Numbered from the stretch's first letter, positions 43,481 through 53,229 are shown. The stretch is DNA of 64,000 bases from an uncultured Flavobacteriaceae bacterium (GCA_905479475.1 CAJQMT010000004.1:61865-125864); one strand, 5' to 3'. The notes: a model not told the origin generated them from the sequence alone. Made by a program: numbers and translations.

Positions 43481-43569
43481 ACTAGGAGTGCAGTGTCTGA
43501 TAAATGTCAAAAAAATAAAACACAATCAGAATTAAGGCGAGAGCTATAAATCTTATAAATTCTAAAAAA

Positions 43570-44271
43570 ATGAATAATAATTTAACTTTAGAACAACAAA
43601 TAACACAAGTACAAGCAACGTTTATATCCAAAGTATACGGATGGATGAGCTGTGCGCTCGTCGTTACAGGAATCGTGGCGATATGGGCGGCTACTACACC
43701 AGCGGTATTGGAATTTATTTTCCCTGCTTCAGGGAGTATGATGACTTTTTACCTGTTAATTGCTGCAGAGTTTGGAGCGGTTATTTACTTGACAGCTCGG
43801 ATAGATAAGATGTCTGCAGAAACAGCAGGAACTGTATTTCTTCTATATTCGGTTTTGAACGGTTTGACTTTGTCTGTCGTGTTTTTGATGTATACAAGTT
43901 CTTCCATAGCTTCTACCTTTTTAGTGACGGCAGTTACTTTTGGAGTGATGAGTGTCTACGGATATACGACTAAGAAAGACTTGACTTCTTTTGGGAATCT
44001 TGTTTTTATGGCTTTGATTGGTCTTGTGATCGCTTCGGTTGTAAATATTTTTATGCAAAGCGAAATGATGTATTGGATAATCACTTATGCCGGAGTGCTT
44101 ATTTTTGTTGGATTGACAGCGTATGACACACAAAAAATCAAGCGTATGGCAGCTGCTGACGATGGAGTTGAAGTATATCAGAAAAAAGCCATTTATGGAG
44201 CATTGACCTTGTATTTGGATTTTGTCAATTTGTTTTTGTATTTGTTGCGTCTGCTTGGAGATCGAAAGTAA
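43570..44271 (+). CDS. Bax inhibitor-1 / YccA family membrane protein
   Basis: The 233-residue protein has about seven membrane helices and the family signature near the end: TAYDTQKIKRMAAADDG and AIYGALTLYLDFVNLFLYLLRLLG. In bacteria members interact with FtsH (YccA) or form Ca/H leak channels (YetJ); the role here is unknown. The N-terminal stretch LTLEQQITQVQATFISKVYGWM is typical. It is a single gene between a possible sigma-54 promoter and a strong bidirectional terminator. Confidence 0.93.
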   Translation: MNNNLTLEQQITQVQATFISKVYGWMSCALVVTGIVAIWAATTPAVLEFIFPASGSMMTFYLLIAAEFGAVIYLTARIDKMSAETAGTVFLLYSVLNGLTLSVVFLMYTSSSIASTFLVTAVTFGVMSVYGYTTKKDLTSFGNLVFMALIGLVIASVVNIFMQSEMMYWIITYAGVLIFVGLTAYDTQKIKRMAAADDGVEVYQKKAIYGALTLYLDFVNLFLYLLRLLGDRK

Positions 44272-44379
44272 TATGAAGATACAAGTAAGACTTCTGAATA
44301 ATGAGATTGGAGTTTGGAGACAGATGTGCTAGCTGAGATATGTAGTTTACTTACAAAAGTCAATTTTCGAAAGGCAATG

Positions 44380-44420
44380 CAACAAAAAAAGAGGTGTTTT
44401 TAAACACCTCTTTTTTGTTG
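44380..44420. terminator. Bidirectional terminator between Bax-inhibitor gene and rpe
   Basis: AACAAAAAAAGAGGTGTTT and AAACACCTCTTTTTTGTT form a long hairpin with A- and T-tracts inside the arms. It lies between convergent genes. Confidence 0.92.
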
Positions 44421-44433
44421 TTTACTGTTTTTT

Positions 44434-45090
44434 TTAATTGACCAGAGATTTCAAATTGGCAATAGTTTCCGTAGGATTTTCAGCGCCAAAGACATAACTT
44501 CCAGCTACCAAAACATCCGCACCGGCTTCGATGAGTTGGTTGGCATTTTTATCCGTCACACCACCGTCTATTTCAATCAATGTGTCAGCCTCAGAAAATG
44601 CAATGAGATTTTTTAATTGTTGTACTTTTTTATAGGTATTTTCGATAAAGGATTGTCCTCCAAATCCAGGGTTTACACTCATAATACAGACCATATCAAT
44701 ATTCTTGATCACATCTTCTAAAACAGAGATAGGTGTGTGTGGGTTTAGGGCAACACCTGCTTTCATACCTTCTGCTTTGATGGCTTGCAGTGTTCTGTGT
44801 AAATGTGTACAAGCTTCGTAGTGTACAGTTAAAATATCGGCTCCTATTTCTTTAAATGTAGGGATGTATTGGTCTGGGTTGACAATCATCAAATGTACAT
44901 CTAAGGTTTTTTTTGCATGTTTTTTTATAGCACTAATAACTGGCATTCCAAAAGAGATGTTTGGAACAAAAACACCGTCCATTACGTCAATATGAAACCA
45001 ATCCGCATCACTATTGTTAACCATTTCAATATCTCTTTGCAGGTTGGCAAAGTCAGCAGCAAGTACTGAAGGGGCAATTAATTTGCTCAT
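44434..45090 (-). CDS. rpe: Ribulose-phosphate 3-epimerase Rpe
   Basis: Rpe interconverts ribulose-5-P and xylulose-5-P in the pentose phosphate pathway. The TIM-barrel landmarks are complete: IAPSVLAADFANLQRDIE, WFHIDVMDGVFVPNISFG, DVHLMIVNPDQYI, MSVNPGFGGQSFI and IEIDGGVTDKNA. The 218-residue length is standard. It is separated by 22 bp from the sigma factor gene upstream on the same strand, and may share its transcript. Confidence 0.96.
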   Translation of the reverse strand: MSKLIAPSVLAADFANLQRDIEMVNNSDADWFHIDVMDGVFVPNISFGMPVISAIKKHAKKTLDVHLMIVNPDQYIPTFKEIGADILTVHYEACTHLHRTLQAIKAEGMKAGVALNPHTPISVLEDVIKNIDMVCIMSVNPGFGGQSFIENTYKKVQQLKNLIAFSEADTLIEIDGGVTDKNANQLIEAGADVLVAGSYVFGAENPTETIANLKSLVN

Positions 45091-45112
45091 TTCTATTTTT
45101 TTGTATTATTTA

Positions 45113-45976
45113 TTAACCAAGGTAAGTCATCAAAATCTTAGACCTTGAGGTGTGTTTCAGTCTTCGGATTGCTTTTTCTTTAATTTGACGCACTCTTTCA
45201 CGTGTCAAATCAAATGTTTCTCCAATTTCTTCTAAAGTCATTGGCTGGTGCTCTCCTAAACCAAAGTATAGTTTTACCACATCTGCCTCTCTTGGAGTTA
45301 GTGTTTCTAGAGCTCTTTCAATTTCAACTCTTAAAGATTCGTGGAGCAAGCTTTTGTCAGGGTTTGGAGATTCTCCAGAATTCAGAACGTCGTAGAGATT
45401 TGAATCTTCACCTTCAATTAAGGGAGCGTCCATAGATACGTGACGTCCAGAATTTTTCATAGATTCTTTGACATCATTAACGGTCATGTCTAGTTTTTTG
45501 GCAATTTCTTCCGCAGAAGGAGGACGTTCGTTTTCTTGCTCTAAGAAAGCGTACATTTTGTTTATCTTATTGATCGATCCAATTTTATTCAAAGGCAAAC
45601 GAACAATACGAGATTGCTCCGCAAGGGCTTGCAAAATAGATTGACGAATCCACCATACGGCATACGAAATAAATTTAAAACCACGTGTTTCATCAAAACG
45701 TTTGGCTGCTTTGATCAATCCAAGATTTCCCTCGTTGATAAGGTCGGGTAAAGTAAGTCCTTGGTTTTGATATTGTTTGGCAACTGAAACCACAAAACGG
45801 AGGTTTGCTTTTGTTAATTTTTCGAGTGCTACTTGGTCGCCTGCTTTGATGCGTTGTGCCAATTCAACTTCCATGTCGGCAGTAATCAAATCTACCTTTC
45901 CAATTTCTTGTAAATACTTGTCTAGGGATGCAGTTTCTCTATTTGTTACCTGCTTGGTGATTTTTAGTTGTCTCAT
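45113..45976 (-). CDS. rpoD: Primary sigma factor RpoD (Bacteroidota short form)
   Basis: The 287-residue sigma factor directs most transcription. It has the short N-terminus of Bacteroidota sigma-A, without region 1.1: region 1.2 ([25 protein letters not shown]), 2.3/2.4 ([21 protein letters not shown]), region 3 ([19 protein letters not shown]) and 4.2 ([30 protein letters not shown]). These proteins recognise TTG/TAnnTTTG promoters, in agreement with the promoter candidates elsewhere in the window. The next gene downstream is rpe. Confidence 0.95.
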   Translation of the reverse strand: MRQLKITKQVTNRETASLDKYLQEIGKVDLITADMEVELAQRIKAGDQVALEKLTKANLRFVVSVAKQYQNQGLTLPDLINEGNLGLIKAAKRFDETRGFKFISYAVWWIRQSILQALAEQSRIVRLPLNKIGSINKINKMYAFLEQENERPPSAEEIAKKLDMTVNDVKESMKNSGRHVSMDAPLIEGEDSNLYDVLNSGESPNPDKSLLHESLRVEIERALETLTPREADVVKLYFGLGEHQPMTLEEIGETFDLTRERVRQIKEKAIRRLKHTSRSKILMTYLG

Positions 45977-46100
45977 GTGTTTGTGGGGTATAGGGTCGCA
46001 ATTTTTAAATTGTCGGATGTTGTTTTTATATATACGTTTGAATGAGCCCTTTTGTTACAGCCAAAAGAATATTTTTTTTATTTTTTTTTGGAAGATAATA

Positions 46101-46124
46101 TAAAAGACCTGTGTAGGTCTTTTA
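46101..46124 (-). terminator. Terminator overlapping the antiporter stop codon
   Basis: AAAAGACCT and AGGTCTTTT pair around a short loop (GTGT). The stem reaches into the stop codon of the antiporter gene on the minus strand and is followed by a TTTTATA tract. Confidence 0.7.
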
Positions 46125-47954
46125 TATTTTGAAATCAATAGGTTTTCCCATGTAGACTAATTCAAATCCTGATTTGATAGTTTCAGTTTTTAAATTGTGT
46201 GAAGAGATGATATGAAGAGTTCCTTTTTTATCTTTGATAAATAGCGGGATGATATCATGGTCTTTTTTTGTAATCTCAATAAGTTGCTCATAATGCTTTT
46301 TATCAGTTAAAGCGATTTCGTGAATTGACGGATGTCGAAAAGTTAGTTCTAAAATGGAGTTGTAATTGTCAGTGTCAAATAACAGGCCCTCTTTTGGTTT
46401 TTTGTCCTTTTTCGAGAATTCCTCTGAGGTGACTAACCGGAAGGAGCCATTTTCTCCAAATTGTTTTTTAAATTTTTCGATGGCGTATTGGTTGATGTCC
46501 GAATTCCCTGTCAACGCCATCAAGAAACCGATGTCGTTGAGCTCAATATTATTCATCAAATCATCAGAGTAGATGTCGGTATGCATCGCTTCTAGGTCTA
46601 ATTTTTTTGCCTCTTCTATATTGGTTTGATTGCTGTCTATCAGTACAACATGTCTATTGTTTGTTTTTAGATATGTAGCCAGCAATCTAGAAATGTTTGA
46701 AGCGCCAACAATCAGTATTCCCTCAGATTTTTGTAAAAAAACTCCTGCAATTTTAGCAAAAAATCTTGCGGTCGTGGCATTTAACAAAACTGTTCCCAAA
46801 ACGACCATAAATACTAGAGGTGTTATATATTCAGCACCTTCAATACCCTTTTTAATGAGTTTGCTACCAAAAAGCGAAGCGATACCTGCAGCAACAATCC
46901 CACGCGGTCCTACCCAACTGATGAATAGTTTTTCATTGAATTTTAGAGAAGAATTTGCAGTGCAAATAAAGACGCCAAGGGGTCTGATTAAAAAAACAAT
47001 CGTTGTAAATAGAATGACTGTTTTCCACGTATAGATTAATAGCAAGTCTTCAATGTTGATATTTGCGGCTAACAAGATAAAAAGTATCGAAATTAGTAGG
47101 ACACTCAAAGATTCTTTAAAATATAATAATTCCTTTATGTTTTCTAATTTACTGTTACCTAAAACCATTCCCATTACCACAACAGCGAGAAGACCAGACT
47201 CGTGTGCGAAAAAATCAGAAGCTACAAAAACAAGTAAAACAACGGATAGCGAAACAACATTCAATAGGTAATGAGGGACTAGTTTTTTATTCACGCAGAT
47301 TGCCAATGCTTTTGCAAAGGAAAAACCAAACAGTGTTCCAAAAGTTATGATTTTTGCAAATTCTATAAAGGCAGTTTTTGTAAATCCACTGTCACCCTCT
47401 ACACTAATAAACTCATAAACCAAAACGGCGATCAAGGCTCCAATGGGATCGATTAGAATACCTTCCCATTTTAATACGGTAGAAATATCTTTCTTTAAGG
47501 GAATATTTCTCAATATAGGTGTGATCACAGTAGGGCCTGTAACAATGATTAATCCAGAAAATAAAAAAGACAGCTCCCAGCTGAGTTTGAAAACGGCATG
47601 CGCTATGACCCCTGCCCCTAAAAATGTGATTGCTGAACCGATAGTGATTAATTTTGTGATGACAGTACCTACAGTTTTTATTTCTGAGCGTTTCAGTGTA
47701 AGCCCTCCTTCAAAAAGGATGATACTGATCGCAAGTGAAACAAAATAATACAAACCTTCCCCTGGAAACAGCCCTTTTTCCCCATTCCAAACGGGTTCAA
47801 TCCATTTACTTCCATTTTCGCTCAGAAATTCAGCGGCTACAGGCCCAACAAGAAGACCTGTCAAGATCAATGGTAGAATTGCGGGGATTTTAAATCTCCA
47901 AGCAACCCATTGCGCTAACATTCCTAAAATTATGATTCCTGCAAGTTCGAACAT
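46122..47954 (-). CDS. CPA1-type cation:proton antiporter with TrkA-N domain
   Basis: The 610-residue protein has about 12 membrane helices (residues 5-395). The first carries the NhaP-like LPLILTGLLVGPVA; later ones show SIILFEGGLTLKRSEI, GLIIVTGPTVITPILRN (transport-core TGP), WEGILIDPIGALIAVLVYE with the ion-binding Asp, and WVGPRGIVAAGIASLF. A cytosolic nucleotide-binding TrkA-N domain follows (ILIVGASNISRLLATYL, VVLIDSN) and then about 120 residues of C-terminal region. This is the NhaP layout exchanging Na+ or K+ for H+. Ion choice cannot be read from the sequence. Confidence 0.9.
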   Translation of the reverse strand: MFELAGIIILGMLAQWVAWRFKIPAILPLILTGLLVGPVAAEFLSENGSKWIEPVWNGEKGLFPGEGLYYFVSLAISIILFEGGLTLKRSEIKTVGTVITKLITIGSAITFLGAGVIAHAVFKLSWELSFLFSGLIIVTGPTVITPILRNIPLKKDISTVLKWEGILIDPIGALIAVLVYEFISVEGDSGFTKTAFIEFAKIITFGTLFGFSFAKALAICVNKKLVPHYLLNVVSLSVVLLVFVASDFFAHESGLLAVVVMGMVLGNSKLENIKELLYFKESLSVLLISILFILLAANINIEDLLLIYTWKTVILFTTIVFLIRPLGVFICTANSSLKFNEKLFISWVGPRGIVAAGIASLFGSKLIKKGIEGAEYITPLVFMVVLGTVLLNATTARFFAKIAGVFLQKSEGILIVGASNISRLLATYLKTNNRHVVLIDSNQTNIEEAKKLDLEAMHTDIYSDDLMNNIELNDIGFLMALTGNSDINQYAIEKFKKQFGENGSFRLVTSEEFSKKDKKPKEGLLFDTDNYNSILELTFRHPSIHEIALTDKKHYEQLIEITKKDHDIIPLFIKDKKGTLHIISSHNLKTETIKSGFELVYMGKPIDFKI

Positions 47955-48289
47955 GGTTTTGTGTCAATTAGATAGTCCTACTTTTTTTGTTTAAAATTCT
48001 TTTTGAATTCTTATTTGTGTCTTGTGATTGTAAATAAAAAGATACCTACTTTACAATTTATTGTACCATCTGAGATATACTTGATATGTAAAGATGCTAT
48101 TTTTTTTCTAATATTTCGTCAATGATCAGTTTCAAAATTAGAGATTCATTTTTTAATCATCTCAACGACTTGTCATATACAGGATATTGAAAAGCTGTAA
48201 AATAGGTTTTTATTCATCTGAAGATACCATAAAAAAAGCTCTTACCAAAATAGGAGGTAAGAGCTTTTTTACAGTATTTAAAAGTCTAA
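47955..48289. other. Intergenic region with antiporter promoter candidate
   Basis: The 335 bases hold no supported ORF. A minus-strand TAATTTTG (48133-48140) with TTG 22 bp upstream (48163-48165) could drive the antiporter gene, about 180 nt away. The right end carries the pnp terminator. The rest shows no repeat. Confidence 0.5.
48231..48270 (-). terminator. Terminator after pnp
   Basis: AAAAAGCTCTTACC and GGTAAGAGCTTTTT form a stem around a short AT-rich loop, 20 nt after the pnp stop, followed by seven T on the minus strand. Confidence 0.9.
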
Positions 48290-50515
48290 TTAAGAACCTT
48301 TTCTTTCTTCTCTAGGCTTTCTATCATCTCTACGATTGTCGCGTCCTCTGTTGTCTCTTCCTCTGTTATTGTCTCTCGGTGGTCTCGCTACATAACCTTC
48401 TGGTTTTTCAAGCAAGGCTTTGCGAGAAACTTTTTCTTTCCTTGTTTTTGGGTCAACTCCGAAGTATTTTACTTCAAATTCATCTCCCATATTCACAACG
48501 TCAGAAACGTTTTCTGTGCGTTCCCAAGCCAATTCACTTACGTGCAATAAGACTTCGTTCCCTGGTGCATCTAAATATTCTACAACCGCTCCAAAATCTA
48601 ACATTTTGATCACTTTGACCTTGTATGTTTCTCCTTTGGTAGGTTTGAATAGTAAGGAGTCAATTTTAGCCATTACTGTATCAATTCCTTCGGATCCAGT
48701 TCCTAAAATTTCTACGATACCTTCTTCAGTAACAGGATCTTCATTGATTACAATGGTGCATCCTGTTTCTTTTTGCATTTCTTGAATTACTTTTCCTCCA
48801 GGTCCAATCAAAGCTCCAATAAATTCATTTGGAATTCTTCTTGTTACCATTTTAGGAGAATGTGATTTTACATCTGTGTTAGGTGTAGCAATCGTGTCTG
48901 TAATTTTTCCTAGGATATGCAAACGTCCGTCACGAGCTTGTTTTAGAGCGTTTACTAGTATCTCGTATGAAAGACCTTTTACTTTGATGTCCATTTGACA
49001 AGCTGTAATTCCGTCTTCTGTACCCGTTACTTTGAAGTCCATGTCTCCTAGGTGATCTTCATCTCCTAAAATATCAGATAGTACAGCGTAACGATCGCCA
49101 TCAGAAATCAATCCCATTGCGATTCCAGAAACAGGTTTGGTCATTTGAACTCCTGCATCCATCAGCGCCATTGTTCCAGCACAAACGGTTGCCATTGAAG
49201 AAGATCCGTTGGATTCTAATACTTCAGAAACAACTCTTACTGTATAAGGGCAGTCGTCAGGAACCATTCCTTTCAAAGCACGTTGCGCCAAGTTTCCATG
49301 TCCTACTTCTCTACGCGAAGTACCTCTTAAAGGTCTTGCTTCTCCTGTACAAAAAGGAGGGAAGTTGTAGTGTAAGTAAAAACGTTCTTCTCCTTCTGTT
49401 GTTGGTGAGTCAATGATGTTCGCATCTCTTGATGTACCCAAAGTAACTGTTGCCAATGCTTGTGTTTCTCCTCTTGTAAAAATAGAAGAACCATGTGTAG
49501 AAGGTAAGTAGTCTACTTCACACCAAATTGGGCGAATGTCTGTTGTTTTTCTTCCATCCAATCTCAACCCTTCACTCAACGTCAATTCTCGAACGGCATT
49601 TTTTTGAGATTTGTTGAAATATTTACCAATCAAAGCGCCAAATTCTTCGGTTTCTTCTTCGGAAAAAGTAGCAATCAATTCTTCTTTTACAGCAGCGAAA
49701 GCCTCCGATCTTTCTGATTTTGATGTCCCTTTTTTGGCAATGTCATAACATTTTTGGTAAACTACATCGTTTACACGAGTAGCCAATTCCTCATTTTCTT
49801 CGGCGTCTGCGTATTCACGAGTAGCTTTTTTTCCAAATGCTTCTGCTAGCTTTACTTGGGCAGCACATTGTACTTTGATGGCTTCGTGGGCAAATTTAAT
49901 TGCATCCGCCATTTCTTCTTCAGAGATTTCGTCCATTTCACCTTCTACCATCATCACAGAGTCTGCAGAAGCACCAATCATCATATCGATGTCTGATTCC
50001 GCCAATTGTGCTCGGTTAGGGTTGATGACGAACTCGCCATTTACTCTAGCAACACGTGCTTCGGAGATAGCTGTTTCGAAAGGTAGATCACTTAATTGGA
50101 TAGCGGCTGAAGCAGCTAATCCAGCCAAGGCATCTGGCATTACATCCTCGTCATGCGACATCAACTGAATCATCACTTGTGTTTCTGCATGGTAGTCTTT
50201 CGGGAATAATGGACGCAATACGCGGTCCACCAAACGCATTGTCAATACTTCTGCATCGCTCGGTCTAGCTTCTCTTTTGAAAAATCCTCCTGGGTACTTT
50301 CCTGCAGAAGCAAATTTTTCTCTGTAATCTACAGTTAACGGTAAAAAATCGACATCACTCTGTTTGTAGTTGGATACTACGGTACAAAGCAACATGGTTT
50401 TTCCCATCTGTACAACCACACTACCGTGTGCTTGTTTTGCTAATTTTCCTGTTTCTAGTGAGATGGTTCTTCCATCTCCGAGGTCGATGACCTCATTGAA
50501 TACTTTTGGCATCAT
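48290..50515 (-). CDS. pnp: Polyribonucleotide nucleotidyltransferase Pnp
   Basis: PNPase degrades RNA phosphorolytically from the 3' end. The 741-residue protein has two RNase PH domains (first from [19 protein letters not shown]; second [17 protein letters not shown] with [17 protein letters not shown]), then KH ([21 protein letters not shown]) and S1 ([20 protein letters not shown]). After S1 an added tail of about 30 residues is rich in Arg, Asp, Asn and Gly with the repeat [11 protein letters not shown]. Two start codons stand side by side (ATGATG). It is downstream of rpsO, as in many bacteria, but with a terminator between them. Confidence 0.95.
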   Translation of the reverse strand: MMPKVFNEVIDLGDGRTISLETGKLAKQAHGSVVVQMGKTMLLCTVVSNYKQSDVDFLPLTVDYREKFASAGKYPGGFFKREARPSDAEVLTMRLVDRVLRPLFPKDYHAETQVMIQLMSHDEDVMPDALAGLAASAAIQLSDLPFETAISEARVARVNGEFVINPNRAQLAESDIDMMIGASADSVMMVEGEMDEISEEEMADAIKFAHEAIKVQCAAQVKLAEAFGKKATREYADAEENEELATRVNDVVYQKCYDIAKKGTSKSERSEAFAAVKEELIATFSEEETEEFGALIGKYFNKSQKNAVRELTLSEGLRLDGRKTTDIRPIWCEVDYLPSTHGSSIFTRGETQALATVTLGTSRDANIIDSPTTEGEERFYLHYNFPPFCTGEARPLRGTSRREVGHGNLAQRALKGMVPDDCPYTVRVVSEVLESNGSSSMATVCAGTMALMDAGVQMTKPVSGIAMGLISDGDRYAVLSDILGDEDHLGDMDFKVTGTEDGITACQMDIKVKGLSYEILVNALKQARDGRLHILGKITDTIATPNTDVKSHSPKMVTRRIPNEFIGALIGPGGKVIQEMQKETGCTIVINEDPVTEEGIVEILGTGSEGIDTVMAKIDSLLFKPTKGETYKVKVIKMLDFGAVVEYLDAPGNEVLLHVSELAWERTENVSDVVNMGDEFEVKYFGVDPKTRKEKVSRKALLEKPEGYVARPPRDNNRGRDNRGRDNRRDDRKPREERKGS

Positions 50516-50606
50516 AATTTTACTCTAATTTTGTATGAATTAATCTGTGTTGTGTGTTGTTTGGGTTTGTTGAGTTCCCTGTGGAGTAAAGATGATCAGT
50601 TTCAAA

Positions 50607-50641
50607 TAAAAAAAGAGACAAACTGCTTTGCCTCTTTTTTT
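50607..50641 (-). terminator. Terminator after rpsO
   Basis: GAG-a-CAAA-ctgc-TTTG-c-CTC forms an imperfect stem with A- and T-runs on the outside. It lies nine bases past the rpsO stop on the minus strand and before pnp. Confidence 0.8.
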
Positions 50642-50649
50642 GAAACGAT

Positions 50650-50919
50650 TTATTTTCTTAAATCTAATTCTTTGATAATCGCACGGTATCTTACGATGTC
50701 TGTTTTGATCAAGTAATCAAGTAAACTTCTTCTTTTACCTACTAATTTTACCAATGAGCGTTCCGTATTGTAATCTTTACGGTTTGATTTTAAGTGCTCT
50801 GTAAGGTGGTTGATTCTGTGTGTGAACAAAGCGATTTGACCTTCTGTTGATCCTGTGTTTGCTTCAGCTCCTCCGTGCTTTTTAAAAATGTCTTTTTTTA
50901 CTTCTTTTGTTAAATACAT
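50650..50919 (-). CDS. rpsO: 30S ribosomal protein S15
   Basis: S15 binds 16S rRNA at the central domain. The 89-residue protein has the full family pattern: IFKKHGGAEANTGSTEGQIALFTHRINHL, EHLKSNRKDYNTERSLVKLVGKRRSLLDYLI and RYRAIIKELDLRK. Length and order are standard. It has a consensus promoter 65 nt upstream (TTG-N19-TATCTTTG) and a terminator before pnp, so its expression is probably separate from pnp. Confidence 0.97.
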   Translation of the reverse strand: MYLTKEVKKDIFKKHGGAEANTGSTEGQIALFTHRINHLTEHLKSNRKDYNTERSLVKLVGKRRSLLDYLIKTDIVRYRAIIKELDLRK

Positions 50920-50983
50920 GCTAACATTAAATTTTATTATTAATAATTTTTATGTATTGATATGTCTTGTGATATCAAGGCTG

Positions 50984-51013
50984 CAAAGATACTATTATTT
51001 TTCGATTGTACAA
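50984..51013 (-). promoter_or_regulatory. Promoter of rpsO (TTG-N19-TATCTTTG)
   Basis: The minus strand carries TTG, exactly 19 bases, then TATCTTTG, giving a leader of about 60 nt before the rpsO ATG. The leader could hold an S15 autoregulation site, but I do not see one clearly. Confidence 0.65.
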
Positions 51014-51071
51014 CCGAATTTATGTAGAAGATTGAACGGGAACCCTTCGTTTAAAATGGAGGAATGAGGCA

Positions 51072-51164
51072 CCAACTTTTCAAGCGTGAAAAGTTGGTTT
51101 TGTAAAACGAAGTCGAGTTATTTGAGAAACTGTTTGATTTCTTCTCAACTTCGCTTTGCAAAAT
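51072..51164. repeat. Two adjacent hairpins, possible intergenic repeat element
   Basis: CCAACTTTTCA and TGAAAAGTTGG form a perfect stem (51072-51097, loop AGCG). Next to it, ACGAAGTCGAG (from 51106) pairs imperfectly with CTCAACTTCGC. The motif GATTTCTTCTCAACTTCGCT resembles the scattered GAAATCTCGACTTCGCT-type repeats of marine Flavobacteria. On the minus strand the second hairpin ends in TTTT and may terminate accD. Confidence 0.45.
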
Positions 51165-51170
51165 TATTGT

Positions 51171-52031
51171 TTACGATCTAATTTTTTCGTTTAAGATCAA
51201 GTCTATGTAAAGATTGATTTGTTGTTTCAAATCTTTTCTTTCGTAGATAGCGTCCAGAAAACCATGCTCTAACAAAAATTCAGAGCGTTGAAATCCTTCG
51301 GGTAAATCTTGTCCTGTGGTATCCTTTACGACACGAGGTCCTGCGAAAGCAATCAATGCATTGGGTTCGGCTATATTGATATCGCCTAACATCGCAAAAG
51401 ATGCAGTGATTCCTCCAGTAGTAGGGTCTGTACACAATGAAATATAAGGAACTTTTGCTGCTGCCAATTGTGCAAGCTTTGCAGATGTTTTTACCATTTG
51501 CATTAACGAAAGAGGCGCTTCTTGCATTCTTGCACCACCTGATTTCGAGATCATCAAAAATGGAATTTTATGTTGGATTGAATGATCAATAGCGCGGGCA
51601 ATTTTCTCACCGACCACACTTCCCATAGATCCTCCAATGAAGGCAAAATCCATCGCTGCAATGACAATATCTTGTCCCAATGATTTTCCAACAGCAGTTC
51701 GAACTGCATCTTTTAATTTTGTTTTGTGCTGCGCGTCTTTTAGACGGTCTGGGTATTTTTTTGTGTCTTCAAATTGCAAAGGGTCACCTGCTTCCAAGGA
51801 AGCATTTAATTCTTTGAATTGGTTGTTGTCAAAAAGGATTTCAAAGTATTCTGTACTTCCAATTCGAACGTGATAGCCGTCTTCACGACTTACATAAAGA
51901 TTCTGTTTTAAGTCTTCAGTGTCTACTATTTTCCCACTAGGTGTTTTGTACCAAAGTCCTTTAGGAACGTCTTTTTTTGCTTCTGTAGGGGTTTGAATCC
52001 CTTTATCGATTCTCTTAAACCAAGATGACAT
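51171..52031 (-). CDS. accD: Acetyl-CoA carboxylase carboxyltransferase subunit beta AccD, zinc ribbon lost
   Basis: AccD with AccA transfers the carboxyl group from biotin to acetyl-CoA, making malonyl-CoA. The crotonase-type core is clear: [71 protein letters not shown] and [22 protein letters not shown]. The N-terminal zinc ribbon (CxxC...CxxC in most bacteria) is present as a sequence, but all four Cys are replaced: [12 protein letters not shown] and [14 protein letters not shown]. The length of 286 is otherwise standard. It follows fbaA on the same strand after a terminator. Confidence 0.95.
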   Translation of the reverse strand: MSSWFKRIDKGIQTPTEAKKDVPKGLWYKTPSGKIVDTEDLKQNLYVSREDGYHVRIGSTEYFEILFDNNQFKELNASLEAGDPLQFEDTKKYPDRLKDAQHKTKLKDAVRTAVGKSLGQDIVIAAMDFAFIGGSMGSVVGEKIARAIDHSIQHKIPFLMISKSGGARMQEAPLSLMQMVKTSAKLAQLAAAKVPYISLCTDPTTGGITASFAMLGDINIAEPNALIAFAGPRVVKDTTGQDLPEGFQRSEFLLEHGFLDAIYERKDLKQQINLYIDLILNEKIRS

Positions 52032-52070
52032 ATGATTCTGTTTTTTATGGGGCTAATTTACTAAAAAAAT

Positions 52071-52104
52071 AAAGAGAAACTGAAAAATAATTCAGTTTCT
52101 CTTT
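52071..52104. terminator. Terminator after fbaA
   Basis: AAAGAGAAACTGAA and TTCAGTTTCTCTTT form a perfect stem around AAATAA. It lies 30 nt past the fbaA stop on the minus strand, with T-rich sequence on both sides. Confidence 0.9.
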
Positions 52105-52134
52105 GTGAAAAAAATTGTCAGGGATGTCCCCTAA

Positions 52135-53202
52135 TTATAAAGTATTGATGTTGTTTAGGTCTTCAAAAGCTTTAATCAATCTTGCTTTTAAAGTAGCTTC
52201 ACCTTTACGCAACCAAACTCTTGGGTCATAGTATTTTTTGTTTGGTACATCTGCTCCAGATGGATTACCAATTTGAGATTTTAAGAAGTCTGTATTTTCT
52301 GACATATAATCTCTAATACCTTCCATGAAAGCATATTGTAAATCGGTATCGATATTCATTTTGATAGCTCCATAACCAATAGATTCTCTTATTTCTTCTA
52401 CTGAAGATCCTGAACCACCGTGGAATACAAAATCAATTGGGTTGTGCTCCAATCCGTGTTTCTCTTCGATAAATTTTTGAGAGTTGTCTAAGATTTTCGG
52501 AGTCAATTTCACATTTCCTGGTTTGTAAACACCGTGTACATTTCCAAAGGCTGCGGCAACTGTAAATCTAGAAGAAACTTCAGATAATTGTTCGTAAGAG
52601 TAATTTACTTCTTCTGGTTGTGTGTACAATTTCGACTCATCAACGTCAGAATTGTCTACACCGTCTTCTTCGCCTCCTGTAATACCCAATTCAATTTCCA
52701 AAGTCATTCCCATTTTGTCCATACGCTTGAGGTATTCTTTACAAATAGCAATGTTTTCCTCTAAAGGTTCTTCAGACAAATCAATCATATGAGACGAGAA
52801 CAAAGGAGCTCCTGTTTCTTCAAAATGCTTTTCAGAGGCATCCAACAATCCGTCAATCCAAGGCAATAATTTTTTTGCAGCATGATCGGTATGCAATATC
52901 ACAGGGACACCATAGGCAACTGCCAACTCATGTACGTGTTTTGCTCCTGCAACTGCTCCAGCAATTGCACTTTTTTGATCTGCGTTGTCCAATCCTTTTC
53001 CTGCATTAAAAATCGCTCCTCCGTTAGAAAATTGTATAATAACAGGTGCGTTTAATTCTTTAGCAGTTTCCAAAACTGTATTAATCGTGTTGTTTCCTGT
53101 TACGTTCACAGCAGGCAATGCGAATTTTTTCGCTTTTGCTAATTTGAAAATTTCTTGAACTGCATCTCCTGTTGCAACTCCTGGTTTTATATTGTGACTC
53201 AT
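52135..53202 (-). CDS. fbaA: Class II fructose-bisphosphate aldolase FbaA
   Basis: The enzyme splits fructose-1,6-bisphosphate with zinc. The 355-residue protein is of the class IIA type: FALPAVNVTGNNTINTVLE, VILHTDHAAKKLLPWIDG (zinc His), HMIDLSEEPLEENI, LEIELGITGGEEDGVDNSD, AFGNVHGVYKPGNVKL and VFHGGSGSSVEEIRESIGYGAIKMNIDTDLQYA. The metal and phosphate ligands are all visible. A TACTTTTG element (53230-53237, minus) stands 28 nt before the ATG. Confidence 0.96.
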   Translation of the reverse strand: MSHNIKPGVATGDAVQEIFKLAKAKKFALPAVNVTGNNTINTVLETAKELNAPVIIQFSNGGAIFNAGKGLDNADQKSAIAGAVAGAKHVHELAVAYGVPVILHTDHAAKKLLPWIDGLLDASEKHFEETGAPLFSSHMIDLSEEPLEENIAICKEYLKRMDKMGMTLEIELGITGGEEDGVDNSDVDESKLYTQPEEVNYSYEQLSEVSSRFTVAAAFGNVHGVYKPGNVKLTPKILDNSQKFIEEKHGLEHNPIDFVFHGGSGSSVEEIRESIGYGAIKMNIDTDLQYAFMEGIRDYMSENTDFLKSQIGNPSGADVPNKKYYDPRVWLRKGEATLKARLIKAFEDLNNINTL

Positions 53203-53229
53203 AGTTTGTTGATTTAATGAATTTTGTCA

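Noticed and set aside
46630-47034. 134-residue antisense ORF within the antiporter gene
   Set aside because: Shadow of membrane-helix codons; no support.
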